Shown here in pieces: positions 24,097-36,316 of a stretch of 64,000 nucleotides of DNA. Position 1 is the first letter of the stretch. Every line of letters begins with the position of its first letter. The notes beneath the pieces were generated by a model. That model was not told the DNA's origin. It saw only the letters and a list, made by a program, of their open reading frames with translations, and did no database searches. Made by a program: the position numbers and the translations under genes. This DNA is from Coccinella septempunctata. Taxonomy: Eukaryota > Arthropoda > Insecta > Coleoptera > Coccinellidae. Location of the stretch: NCBI RefSeq assembly GCF_907165205.1, contig NC_058196.1, positions 27,880,501 through 27,944,500 of the forward strand. The letters are read 5' to 3'.

Positions 24097-24735
24097 TATA
24101 AAGAGTGAGCCCTTGACTCGTATAGATATTTTAATAGTAGATTTTTGAGGTCAAAAGAAACACTTTTTTCTCATATAATTTTTTCCAATTCGGCCCTGAT
24201 AAAAAGATATAGCCATTTTAAGTTTTCATAAAAAATAACCTTCAGAATAACTAGCTGAATCTGTGACACTACACATCTGTGGATCTTCTGCACGGTGTTG
24301 TATTCCAAAGAACCCAATATTGCAAATTTCATAGATACTTTTTAATTTTTGAACATCAAATTACTCGAAAACGGCGCAATATACAAGAAAATATAAAGAA
24401 TGTTATTATTTTACAAAACCTTCAAATATTTATTGGATATCTTTAATTTTTGGTATTTTTAAGGTACGTAATGAGAAAACTGGATGACGTGAGTGATATC
24501 TTGTGTTCGAAAAAGATTCATCAAATAAATAAAAAACTATATTCCGGAATTCATTTCATTCGATAAAACCGTTTTGAGATAGAACTAAAAATAACATTTT
24601 TTCATGGTTTTTCAACAGTCTTTAACTTTGGAACCGTGCCGTTTCGGCAAAAATGGTAAAAAAAAAAGTTTTTGTTTTGACCTCAAGAATCTACTGTTGA
24701 AATATTTGTACGAGTCAAAGACTCTCTCTGTATAA
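24097..24735 (+). repeat. Family A inverted-repeat element, copy 3
   Basis: It begins TATAAAGAGTGAGCCCTTGACTCG and ends with TTGTACGAGTCAAAGACTC followed by TCTCTGTATA, the inverted ends of family A. The internal order matches copy 1. About 640 bp, no open frame. Confidence 0.85.
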
Positions 24736-24879
24736 CTTTAATAAAATCATGTTATTCATATTACACTCAATTTGAATAAATCTGGAGCAGAATTTGTATC
24801 GTCAGTTTTATTTTTACTCATAAAAAGTTCTCAAATTGAGCACACAAATTCGACATCTTTTTCTAACAGACATCATTCA

Positions 24880-25110
24880 AATGGCATTCTTGAAAAATTG
24901 CAAATTTCAATCTGCGATATCTCCTGTTATATTTTCCCGATCTCCGGTTCTTTAATCAGTATTGCCAAAGAAAGCTTCTACTTAAACACAAAAGCGCTTT
25001 CGAAACCCATGATTTTTTTGGTCAAAAATTAACGAAGGTTTAGACCCTCTGAAATGGCCAATTTGTTTGTGCGCCAGCAGTTCTATTATTATCCTAGGAT
25101 ATCCGTATGA
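24880..25110 (+). repeat. Orphan diverged satellite monomer (partial)
   Basis: The order of satellite landmarks is preserved: AATGGCATT, TTGCAAATTTCAATCTGCGA, TATCTCCTGTTATATT, a shortened CGATCTCCGGTT, TTTTTTTGGTCAAAAAT, GGTTTAGACCC and TTATTATCCTAGGATAT. It covers roughly half a monomer and is much more diverged than any unit in the array 2 kb to the left, so it is an old detached copy. Confidence 0.8.
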
Positions 25111-25894
25111 AACCTGAATATTGTTGCAACAATATTCGTTGAATATTATTGATATATTTTTCTCCGAAATAATGTTCAAGCCAAACAACTTCTACAGAAA
25201 AACAAAATATTTTTATTTTCATTCATTTGGGAGCGAAATTAGATATTTCAAGACAAGTGAATTCTTCTGCAATCTACAAATATTATAGAAATTGCATTTC
25301 TATAAGCATGAATTCCGTCCTGTTCTTCAGACAACCCGCAGCACCCTTTATCGAGGGGTGGTTATTGGTGGAAGGAAAAGCTTCCATTACAAAAAGGGCG
25401 GGACCATCCAATAGCTCAGGTTTAAATATATTGGGGTGGATATCATCCCCTCTGGATATCGATTTTTACCAGGGCTGGACTCCCACTTCTAGAATATGAA
25501 CCATTGTCACAAATTTTCTGGGGTTTTAGGTAGACCGTGAGAGATAAATATGAAATTTTGTATATTATTCCTGAAGACACAACTTTTAGGAATAAAATAC
25601 TTGATACAAAGTACAGATAGACTGTTATTATTCGAGAAAATATTTTTGGCGTACCTACTATTAACAGTTTAGTCGTTTCACTGATAACACAACATATTTA
25701 TAATTTAGAAATGTCCGTTTCTTGTTGAAAAGTTTGATTCATTTAGTTAAGATTATATTTAGGATAAGTGGATATTAATGAATACCAGAGAATCGAATTA
25801 AATGGATGATTCTCAAATGTCGCATTACGATTTTCACCTCAATAAATACAATCATTCCCAGAATTATAATCACAAGATCACCTGAATTTTGGTG
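25111..25894. other. Intergenic stretch, nothing recognised
   Basis: A slightly GC-richer patch at 25310-25500 carries short frames without similarity to anything I know. No RNA gene or repeat was seen. Confidence 0.4.
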
Positions 25895-26151
25895 GTATTC
25901 TGCTTTCATCTGTAAGACAATCTGTAACGTTTCATAAGTCTACAGGAAAATTGCAATTTTTGACGTGTTTAGTAATCTGTAGCTTACTGGAATCCGTAAC
26001 TATTTACGATAAGTAGTTCGAAAGTGACACGGTAAAGAAGATAATTACAGGAACATTTCCAGAATTGCATTATTTACGAATCTGTGAGTCGGACACTGAC
26101 AGATCGATCGTACGCTACAGATTTGTAACTTACAGATGAAAAGCAGAATAC
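25895..26151. mobile_element. 257 bp foldback (MITE-like) element
   Basis: The two ends are inverted copies: GTATTCTGCTTTCATCTGTAAG on the left and CTTACAGATGAAAAGCAGAATAC on the right, with further pairing inward (CAATCTGTAACG against CGCTACAGATTTG). No coding sequence. Confidence 0.75.
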
Positions 26152-26472
26152 AAGCATTAGTCTTAATCTAGTTAGTCATCGAAACTACCCTGCATAACAA
26201 CTGATTTGACGATATTTTAACTGACCCCATCTTTTCGGGAACTTTTCGAAGGTCAACTTTCTACAAGCGTCTCTCCCACAAAAATCAGCGCAGATCTAAA
26301 TGTGATACATACAGAAAAACTGCAATTTCCTTTCTCTTCTGTGGACCTGCTTGTATACTTGTTTTCTCTTGGCATTTTTCTCTTCTCTGGCTGATTTTAA
26401 CCCAATATCTGTAAAAGGATTCAAATTGATGTTGTATTCAGTGAAATATTTTTCCATCAGTAATTTAGCGGT

Positions 26473-27376
26473 TATACAGGGTGTATTTAAAGGTGAGGCT
26501 TTTTTTTTAACAGATGGTAGAACTGATCAAAATGAAGCGTTTCACCAAAAATCACTGAGGTATACTAACAAAACTTTCAAAATAAAAAAGTTGAAATAAA
26601 AATTGAAAATGATGACTGAAATAGATCCTTTAATACGACCCTAGACCGTTTGTTAGCTGAATTATTGCAAAGCAATGGAAAAAACTTATATCGATTCGAC
26701 CATGTGGTTTCGTTTAGGATATTGGCTCGTTCGATATTTACGTGGCAATGAAAATGGAAACTTAGGATTGCCGAATTTTTCTCATTATTTTTTAGTAACT
26801 TACACGATTTTATGAAATGGCTCATTTCGATACCAACTGACAGAAGAGACTTAGGACACAAGTGTAAAAAATAGAATAATATTTCAAAATCTCACCAGTA
26901 AAAGTCGTCTTAATTATTCACGAATTTTTTCCACAATGGGCATCACAATCTTTCTGTTCGAACATTCCAACACTAGTCGTAAAAATGGGAGGAAATGGGG
27001 AAACATCATTGCAATTTTTCAACATTACTAACATAAGCACTTTCAAGAAACTGCCTCGATTTTCTACATTTTTTGTCACCATAAATTGCACGATACAACA
27101 ATTATTATTCTCTCAAGTGACCTGATTCATCTAATCCGATGAACTTGGTACTGAACCATTCATTATCCGGCCATATGTTTATGTTTTGTTACGTTTTTGC
27201 GATGCCGGAGTCTCCTTCCACAGTCCCGTACTTGAAATTCAATGAAATCTTGTCGAATTTCTAGGGGTTGTATCTCAGCCATCTTGGATTTTGACAATTT
27301 TGGCGAAATTACCCATTTCGATGAGTCCCACCTTCTTTCAAAAAAAAAGTCTTACTTTTGAATACATCCTGTATAT
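26473..27376 (-). mobile_element. Family D MITE, copy 1 (about 900 bp)
   Basis: The terminal inverted repeats read TATACAGGGTGTATTTAAAGG on the left and, reverse-complemented, ATATACAGGATGTATTCAAAAG on the right. A second copy lies inverted at 57777-58549 inside a peptidase intron. A 94-codon frame is shared by the copies but shows no transposase motif, so it probably reflects shared ancestry of the element rather than an active gene. Confidence 0.8.
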
Positions 27377-29671
27377 CCAAATCGTTTTAACAGTATATTG
27401 TTCATACTCATCGCCATTTTGCTCACGCATATTGAATGGCCAGTCCGTTAAAATTGTTGCCAGACCATTAATTTGTGTTTTTTCATCCAAGATATAAGAT
27501 ATTTCTCAGCACAGAAGTTCATAAACTGACTCCACACGTATTTTCTCTATTTTTTGTGTTACTTGGTTCTCCAACATTTTTTTTTTCAATAACTTGCAAT
27601 GAAGCACGAGCAGAACGAAACATTTTCAGTATATTTCAATAGAATGATTTTGACATGACTTGTGGAACTGACGTAGAATGGAATTACCACGGATATGATC
27701 TGTGCAATTATTGCATGGCTCCTTCTCTTTCTACAATGCAATTATCGCTATCATTATCAATAATTGCACTGCATTTACAAGGGATTTTCGACAGAAGGGA
27801 AATAATCATAAAAATAAACAAAAAATGACATTTTACGTACTAATTTCCGAACGAAAAGTCGACTATTTTGGAGGGCAAGTACTTTTCGTCCGCAGACATT
27901 TTTCGTCCTCCAACACTTTTCGTCCAGCCTAACAATATTCGATCCCAGGGCGATTTAATCAATTTTGTGAATACGAATTTGATAAAAACATGAGTGGCTG
28001 TGACAATAACTGTCATTTGCTGTTGTCAAATTATTTTTTTAAGAAATCCTCCATTTTCCCGCAGCTTCACACTCGTTTCCACACCAAATACGCCGTGAAA
28101 GGACGAACCTCAACATCGAGGCCATTTGCAATATGCGTGCATAGATCCTTTTTACGAGCGACAAAGTCCAAACGTCTTTGCGTTGTCGTAAATAACACCC
28201 ATCCTGGTCGAGCAAAATGTGCGGGGATATTTTTTCGTGGAGTCGCAAAAGTGCACAATAAATCAGGTCGTTAGAAAACGCCACAAGGACGACCACGAAA
28301 AAGAGGTGTAATAAAAGGTAACGTGGAAGCTGTCGCACTGAAAGACCAACAAAGTATTCGTTAAGAGTTTGTACCCTTTCACCGTGGATCATGCTCGCTT
28401 GTTGCAGTTGGTGGTCGTTAAATTTTTACTGCCAAAATACTTATCATATGGCTTTTGTCGATACACACATAAATTAGTAGTTTACGACGATCCTAGTTGG
28501 TATAGAAGGCGGCGCGCGAAGGTTTGACGATGAAGGAGGTACGATTTTTTTAACGCTGGGTTTTTGGGGATGGTGAGAAAATGGACGGACAAAAAAGAAT
28601 GTGCGTTTTATGCCGAGCAACAGAAGCTTACTTATTCACAGATGGAATTTATCGTGGGAAATCGAATGATATCTGCTTTGGGAGTATTTGAATTATCTCC
28701 ACCATTTTGTAGGTTGTAGATGTTGGAGAGAATTTTTTGAAGCTTGCACTTTTGTGATCTCTCCTTGTGTTTGATCCTGATATTTTTTGTAGTTGTATTG
28801 TTTAACATCACTGTAAGGCTTGCACCCTATTGTTTGTTTTACTGATTTGATGATATGCAATTAATATTGTAGGAACCTGAAGATAGGATGCATCTAAGTC
28901 ATCCCGAAACCGGTAATGATTTCTCGAATAAAGTTGTGAGAGAGAAACCTTTAATTGGATATTTTTGTCCTATTTCGAGAACTCACACCACACTTTTTCA
29001 TTTGAATTATCTACTTGTTATTAAAATACGTAATTTAAAAACATTGAGGCTGAGTTACCTTGTAGTTATATGGTATTTCAAATACTCATGACCCCAAAAT
29101 GAATTTTCACATGAATACAGTTAGCGAATTGTCAAGAAAGTATTCTCAGTGTTTTCTCAATTTTCATTGTCATCCTCAAACTGTTATTTTCACGAAGTTT
29201 CTCTTCATTTATTCTATTGTTCATTCTGTAAGTTTATAAAAATGTCACGATGGATAATCGAATGTACCTATTCCACATAAAATACATCTATTTAGTAATC
29301 ATGATTGTAATTTTTTTTTCAATAACGATTAATCAGTAACCAAACTTCTTTTTGTTTTCCCTAAATTGTTCAGGCACTGTATTTTTCATTTTATATTTCA
29401 AATACATGAATTATAAATCAGTACGTCATATTTAGTAGTTTGTATACACCTTACTGTATTGTGAATAAAATAATTAAAATACTGTATTTTGTTTATTTAT
29501 ATTTCAGATACAAAACTTGGAAATATTTTATATTTGAATACAGCTCTGTGAGTTGTATTTTGATCAAGTATCAACTTCAAATAAATATTTTCGTTGATTT
29601 TTCGAATGGCTAATACTGAATCTTGGCCAATTTTCAATTTGAGTTTATAAGTTTTCGAAAATTTTACTGAA
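27377..29671. other. Intergenic stretch with a triple TTTTCGTCC motif and a GC-richer island
   Basis: At about 27885-27926 AAGTACTTTTCGTCCGCA is followed by two more TTTTCGTCC units, as near 14920. Positions 28040-28400 are GC-richer, with overlapping frames on both strands (117 codons on minus, 94 on plus), neither recognisable. A second small GC-rich patch (GGCGGCGCGCGAAGG) lies at about 28508. The rest is AT-rich. Confidence 0.35.
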
Positions 29672-30132
29672 ACGTGTGTTTCACAGCACCTATTTTTTAT
29701 TTTTGAATATCAAATTACTCAAAAACGGCGCTTTATACGAGAAAATATAAGGAATACTTTTATTTCGAAAAACGTTCATTCAAAATTCAAAATCTTCATA
29801 ATATAGCGTTCAACCTTGTTCCAAGAGTTGCGTTCTTTGAATTTTTGGTATTTTTATGGTAGATACATAATGGTCAAATAAGAGAACTGGATGATATCTT
29901 GTGTTCGAAAAAGATTTATCAAGTGAATGAAAAACTATATTCCGAAATTAATTCCATTCGATAAAACCGCCTATGTACTGAAAATAACATTTTTTTTTAT
30001 AGTTTTTCAACATCCTGTAACTTTCAAACCGAGCTGATTTGGAAAAATGCCTATATCATTTTTCCGTGTTTCTTTTGACCTCAAATATCTACTGTTAAAA
30101 TATTTGTACGAGTCAAAGACTCACCTTCTATA
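29672..30132 (+). repeat. Family A inverted-repeat element, copy 4 (left part missing)
   Basis: The sequence enters family A at the TTTTTGAATATCAAATTACTC block and runs to the CAAATATCTACTGTTAAAATATTTG block and the CTCACCTTCTATAG end. About the first third of the element is absent. Confidence 0.8.
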
Positions 30133-33100
30133 GAAGCGTCCCTAGCAGATTCCATTTAAATCTTCTGGTGAATTCTAAAATATATGTTTTTACTTGTAGT
30201 ACTTGTACTTGTAGTTCTATGTACTACTTGTAGGCATTTTCCACATGAGTTAGGAACAATATTTTTCCTACTAGCATAAATGAAACACTTTCACGCGGTA
30301 AACTTATCGTCGTGAAACTGACGTTATAAGAAACTATATTTTTGTGCGCCCAGCCGCATAGAGAAACGTTTGAATTTCATGATTGGCGCATAGAGACATG
30401 CCAAAATTTTATGATTGATGCGACTATTTAATATTTTTCTACGGAAAAGTACCAAACGTCAATGCGTGTGAAAGTAATACTTTCGATATGCTAGTAGCAA
30501 AAATACCTTTTCGAATTTTGACATAGAAAGTAAAGTTACATTTGACAAAGCTGAATCTTGAGTCCTTTCAACTGACTTTGTTAAATCAATGTATGTAATA
30601 TTTCAATTCTATCGAAAGTTGTTCACATCAAAGTAAGTATTATATAAAACGGTTTGATTTGCTTATTATATATGATACAGGGAAACAGGGATACAGGGTG
30701 TGGGTAATAAATTGTAATAAATATGTATAACAAACTGTAGTATGCTTTCAGTTTTTGTTGCTGTGGGTTTAACCCTTAATAACCTGAGTTATGATCACTA
30801 TTCTAATTGAATAAATATTCGTTATAGAGTGTACAAGACAAAAACAACTCAATTTCTGTTTGAAAATTGTACAGTTTTTGTTTGAGAAAAATGGTGTTAC
30901 ATATATGTAACGCTAATAGCTACAGTTACTGAGAAATAAAATAGATTTGCCAGTGAAATTTGCGTTACATATGTGTAACACTAGGTTATTATGGGTTAAG
31001 TCACTGGGTAAAGCATGTACCTACTTGAACAACATATTTTCGAAAAATTAAGTGACAAAATTATAAAGGTTAGGTATATATTATTTGCTTCTTGAAATAT
31101 AACACATAATCAAGTTTTGTGAAATGGGGCAATGAATCTTGAAGGATTGGCGAAATATAAACGTTCTTGAAATTTCCAATTTATTTTTTTTTCAAGTATG
31201 GGAAGTCCGGAAGAGTTGAACCCCTTTTCAGTTGTATCTGTAAATGGTAGCCCCTCATTTTTTTGTGTGTAGATATCATGCCCAAATAGGTAACGATACT
31301 TGACCATAAGTTTGTTCATCAGGGGAAAAATTGAAAGAAAACAATTTCCAATGACCAACGATTGTCTATGTCAAGGTATCAGCGTATGAAATACGTATTT
31401 TCTATTTAAGAGTCACTCTCACTTATTTCCGAGATGTTTGTTACTCTTTTGATCCTTTGTATATTTTTTTATATCTATTTCTATTATTCAATTTTCTTTT
31501 TATGAAGCAAACTATTATCTAAGCTCAGTGCAGGAATTTTGGACCACTGAGTCAAGTCTGCCGCACTCCCTTTTAGTCTATTCAACAGATGTTTTCTTGA
31601 AACTTTTACAACTATTATTAAAAAGGTTCATCGTTTGTGAAACAATATTAATCAATGAAAGCAATAAAATTGAAGATTAACACGCTCATATTAAACTTTC
31701 CAGTGTAACAAACAAAAATTATTCAATTTCTTACTTACTAACAACAAAATCACCCTCTCACTCCCGAACTGTTCTGATGGCAGTCAAAATGGAGCCGCCA
31801 CTAGGGGTGCCTTGTTACGAGAATGTCTCCTACCTGAGCAAGTCTCTCAGATTACCCCTACACGCCTTAATGAAAAATAAGTCGACAAAATTGAAAAAAA
31901 AAATTGAAAATTAACGAAATAATGGCTAGTTGAATTCGAGAACATCTTTAGGATGTATTTCAGATATCGACGCTACATTTCTTGACTAAATGTAACAAGG
32001 GCGATCAATATGCCTTGAAAAATTAAACTTGGGGACAATTTTGCGAACGAAGCATCATAAATGATATCAGACCATCGAATCTTTATACCAAAAATTTACG
32101 GCTACCCAGATAAACCCCTGATTCCGTCCTCCCCAATATGTCGCCGATCTATTTCCACCATAATGAACGACATCTTGAAATATTAAATTCCCCCAGCGTA
32201 ACGACCGCGCAGAGCATAAAATTAATTAAATTTGGGGCTTTGGGTTGGCCTGTCAATTTCCCCCGCGACATAAAACTTTAGTGTGCCATGTGTATCTAGG
32301 GGTAGTAAAAGATTTACGATTTTCTGCGGGCTCCTATTGGTCCTGGCCAGACTGCGGAGATGAAAGTTCACATATCCTTCGGAGAAATGACTGCAGGACC
32401 CCACGAAATGCCTGCATTTCTGGGGTGTAGGGCGATAAATAACTGCGGTATACGAAATGGCGTTCATGGTAATAACACATTGCATTATTCTCCCTTCTAG
32501 CAAGGGATGAATAGAGAGAACTGGATGTGAATGCTTTTTTTTCTGCGGTGAATTAATCATCTCATTATACAAAGTGATTCACCGTGGTGGTTTGTCAGAG
32601 GTTTATAGAGAACTGATCAAAATTTTGTGCTGAAAATTTGCATGTTTTCCACATGAACTTTTTCCCTAAAATATTTTCAGACTTTTACCGAGAACAACCT
32701 TCTACTTTGTTATTTCAAATGGCACCTTCAGTATATCTTTGCAACGTTAGATAGCTGATATAATAGCAATCTAATATGTTTTTCAGAAAAATCTTTGCAA
32801 TTTTCAATTTTTCCATAGATATGGTATTACAACACTGTTTTCTGTTGGCACATAAAATGTGCATGGTGTGTATGAGAAAATCATAAAGTTGTACAAATCG
32901 AATTCACGGAAACTCAAGATTTTCAAATAACAACCTATATTTTCTATTGTTTCAGTCGATTCTACATTTAAAAGAGAGGGGGTTACCTCAATCAATAAAC
33001 CCTTTTAGGTATCTAAAAAGGAAACTTTCAGAGTTATCAAAGAAATACTCAAAAAACGGGAAGAGAGCCATAATTATTATTATTATTTTGGGACCAGAGA

Positions 33101-33165
33101 AAAAATGAAGTTTTATGTTTCGATACATATTTTTGATATTACATGTATTGAGTTATCTTTTGAAC
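30133..33165. other. Intergenic stretch with paired palindromes and a GC-richer island
   Basis: A short ACTTGTAGT-type repeat lies at about 30195-30235. Two nearly identical 16-base palindromes, GTTACATATATGTAAC at 30896-30911 and GTTACATATGTGTAAC at 30964-30979, are discussed in the findings. Positions 32100-32560 are GC-richer with mutually overlapping frames on both strands that I cannot assign. No gene was recognised. Confidence 0.35.
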
Positions 33166-33862
33166 TATACAGGTAAGTCTTATAAATAACTCTTATATAT
33201 ATTTTAACAGTAGATTCTTGAGGTCAAAAGAAATACTTATTTTTTATACCATTTTTTCTAATTCGGCCTTTACAAAAAGATATAGCCATCTTAAGTTTTC
33301 TTGATGAGCAGTGCCACCACTGATGGAAAAGCAAAATTACCTTACCCAGATTAACTAGCTAAATTCTACGCATCTGTGGATCTTTTAAAGACAGTTGAAT
33401 TCGGTCAAAGTACCCAATTTTTCGAATTTCACAGATATTTTTTATTTCTGAACATCAAATTATTCGAAAATGGCTCATTATAAAAGAAAATATGAGAAAT
33501 ATTTTACAAAACTTTCAAATATTCATCAGATAGCGTCCAACTTAGTTTCAAGAGTAGGGTTCTTTGAATTTTTGGTATTTTTATGGTACCTAATGGTCAT
33601 AACGAAAAAACTGGAAGACGTGAGTGATATCATGTGTTCGAGAAAGATTCATCAAATAAATGAAAAACTATATCTCGAGATATATTTCATTCGATAAAAC
33701 CGTTCGTGAGACCAAAAAATAATATTTTTTTAAGGTTTTTCAACAGCCTGTATCTCTTAAACCGAGCCGATACGAAAAAAATGGTGAGGGTAAAAGTATT
33801 GCTTTTGACCTCAAGAATCTACTGTTGAAATATTTGTAGGAGTCAAAGATTCACCCTGTATA
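33166..33862 (+). repeat. Family A inverted-repeat element, copy 5 (full length)
   Basis: It begins TATACAGGTAAGTCTTATAAA and ends GTCAAAGATTCACCCTGTATA, with the TTTTAACAGTAGATTCTTGAGG subterminal block mirrored by CCTCAAGAATCTACTGTTGAAA. At 697 bp it is the best reference copy of the family in this window. Confidence 0.88.
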
Positions 33863-35526
33863 TTATTTTAAGTTGATAAAATGTTGTTGGAAATCGATGT
33901 GTCCAATTTCTGAAAACGAATATATAACTAAGACATTTTTATTTCTTATTGGCCTCCCTTCTCAGTATATAAGAAAAAGTTTAATCAGAAACTTAAAGAA
34001 CAAATTGAGATTGAATTAAGACATTGGTAATCCGTTGATGATTAAAAATATTATTATTAAATTATAAATTACATATTTTTTATTTGCTGTAATATTTCGA
34101 AGAATACTACATGTATATGTAGGTACCTATTCACGTGATAAGACAGGAATTGAGGATTACCGATATGGATGTTCAGTTTTTTTAAATTTGATAATTTAGT
34201 ATCAACATTTTTCTGAACATCTTTTATAGTTTTGTAATACTGAATTCATGTATTCGATTCAATGAGTAGGCTATGAGTATTTACTCAATAGGTACCTATT
34301 TTGCTTATACTCAACGCTTGTGAGTAGACATATCGAAAGATAAAACTTGATATGGTATAAAATATAGGGAACATTGAGAATGTTCAGATATAATTAAACA
34401 AAATAATTTTCTGCTTTATTCCGGGTGATTTTCGGATTGACCCAACTCATTTTCACAGGACTATGACAGCTTGAAAAAAGATTTTCATTAGATAAGCAAT
34501 TTTCCTCTCAGCTCCCCAACATTCCACCGTCATCTTGGAAAAATTGAGTACAGTAAAGAAGTAAAGAAAAGCGGACGAGCACAGATAGTCTTTTTGAAAA
34601 TTCTCCTTCTTTACACTCCTCTATGTGCCCGTTGTTCATGCAATTTGTCACTCGCAAAAAGAATTTGGAACGACAGAGAGTGAAAAAAATATTGTCAATT
34701 TTTATGCTTCGTCATTTTTACTAAAACAGTAGTGTTCATATTTTGGACAGTTTGAAATTACTCGGACATAATTGGGCGACATCTGTCAACTCATACTCAT
34801 ACTATGTAAAAGTTCAATATCATATCCTGGATGGTAGTTGCATAGTTTCTATATCGAAAGTACAATTTCATGAAAATAAGTACCTACGTTTCACATTTTT
34901 AATCTCAGCGAAATTTCATGTTCGAAATTTGATTTGAAATTTTTGCCAACGATAGCAGAATCTTCAGGAATTCCATCTGGCGCCACCTACAGTACATTTT
35001 ATAACTTCTGATTTGTCCTTCCAAGAGAGGCCGCCAAATCCCATATCCCAAAGAGCTTCGTGATAAAATCAATACATATATCTCGACAAATGAGAAAACT
35101 GCCTGAAAAATAAGGGAACAATAAAATCAGCTTGCATAAAGTTATCACAGATGACGCCCCTGAACTAATCTTGTATCTAGTGACTATTTGAAGGAATATT
35201 AGGCAAACTTTTGGAGTTTCTGCAGGGAACATTTGAACTCACATAACTTGAGTTTCAGGTTTTTACATGAAATATGATACTAATTTTATCAATCTGAAAT
35301 TTTTCCTATTTATTATCTCTGAATTTTTTCAGACATTGTGTTTATAACCGAGTTGATACCAAATTCCGTATAAAAAAATTACATTTACTGGTAGTCAACA
35401 ATCTTTTAATAATATATTTATAAAAAAAAATTAGTTCTTCTGATAAGGGATACACGTCTCAACGTTTTGTGTTATCAAAAATTCAGAATATCATAATGTT
35501 GATAAATCACCAATGATTCTGATATA
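33863..35526. other. AT-rich intergenic stretch, nothing recognised
   Basis: Only short frames without similarity were seen, and no RNA gene or shared repeat. Confidence 0.4.
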
Positions 35527-35637
35527 CACCGTGACCCAACGAATATTTTACCCCTAAAAACGGAAATTGAGCTGTTTTTCAAATTCTTCATTTCGTAGTT
35601 CTGGTAGGGGTCAAATTTTCGTTGAGCCACCCTGGAA
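35527..35637. mobile_element. Short foldback (MITE-like) element, about 110 bp
   Basis: The left arm CCGTGACCCAACGAATATTT and TACCCCTA pair with the right arm, whose reverse complement reads CAGGGTGGCTCAACGAAAAT then TTGACCCCTA. The loop is about 45 bases. No coding capacity. Confidence 0.65.
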
Positions 35638-35785
35638 AGGTACCTTATCCTTCGTATCACGTAAAATGAGTTGAAGGATGATTCAATTTTGAATGTCTGC
35701 GGGTGGAATCTAACATGTTTCAATAAATTCTATGGTAGAATATACCATAATTAGGTAAATAAAATAATGTTGAAATTTTTAGAGT

Positions 35786-35791
35786 TTTATT
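35786..35791 (-). terminator. Poly(A) signal AATAAA for the first Skp1-like gene
   Basis: AATAAA on the minus strand, about 110 bases beyond the stop codon of the Skp1-like gene at 35900-36316. Confidence 0.5.
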
Positions 35792-35899
35792 TAATAACTG
35801 AACATATATGTACATAAAAACAAGATCAGGAAAAAATATTTGATACATAAAAATTAAAAAGAATGCCTTCATTGCCTTTAGGCGTTGTCACTTAATCAT

Positions 35900-36316
35900 T
35901 TAAGAGTTTGTCATGATTTTATAAGTGGCACTAACTTCATGTGGTGACATCCACGACATTCTTTCTGCCATAACCACACTAGTAGCCTCGAGCAGACTTG
36001 GAATATCGAGGTAATTGGAAGCTCTTGCAAGATTGAATATTGTTTCCGTGTCGACATCTAAAAACTGATAATCCCAGTCGCAAAGGTAGAATTCATCATC
36101 TTCCTCAAGTGGCGGATCATTCTGATGGTAGGTTGACCAATCTATCACCCTCGCTAGAGTGTCTGAGTCTACGTTCGGCAAAGGCACAATTTCGTATTCT
36201 ATGCCCTCCATACCTAAGGTATCCAACATTGTTTTGATGGTCAAAGAAACGATGGCAACCTCGACTTCGACTGAGAATACATCCCCTTCGGATGATTGTA
36301 AATTGATTAAAGGCAT
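35900..36316 (-). CDS. Skp1-like protein, C-terminally shortened (gene A)
   Basis: The 138-residue product matches the N-terminal three quarters of Skp1, the adaptor linking Cul1 to F-box proteins in SCF ubiquitin ligases. It starts INLQSSEGDVFSVEVEVA, keeps IKTML, GMEG, the IVPLPNVDSDTL block (about residues 43-54), the W.TYHQNDPP block, WD..FLDVD and the ASNYLDIPSLLEAT helix. Skp1 is about 162 residues long; this frame stops soon after the SPHEV segment, so the NDFTPEEE..RKENEWC end with the F-box-contacting helices is absent. The ATG directly follows a TTTTTTCAG acceptor, so a non-coding first exon is expected (see 36696-36795). The similarity is clear; binding to Cul1 or any F-box protein is inferred. 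Confidence 0.9.
   Translation of the reverse strand: MPLINLQSSEGDVFSVEVEVAIVSLTIKTMLDTLGMEGIEYEIVPLPNVDSDTLARVIDWSTYHQNDPPLEEDDEFYLCDWDYQFLDVDTETIFNLARASNYLDIPSLLEATSVVMAERMSWMSPHEVSATYKIMTNS

Noticed and set aside
26577..26861. 94-codon frame shared with 58177-58461
   Set aside because: Both lie inside copies of the same inverted-repeat element. The similarity is explained by the shared element, and no transposase motif is present.
28039..28392. 117-codon minus-strand frame and overlapping 94-codon plus-strand frame
   Set aside because: Mutually overlapping, no known motif, no splice context. Kept only as part of a GC-richer island.
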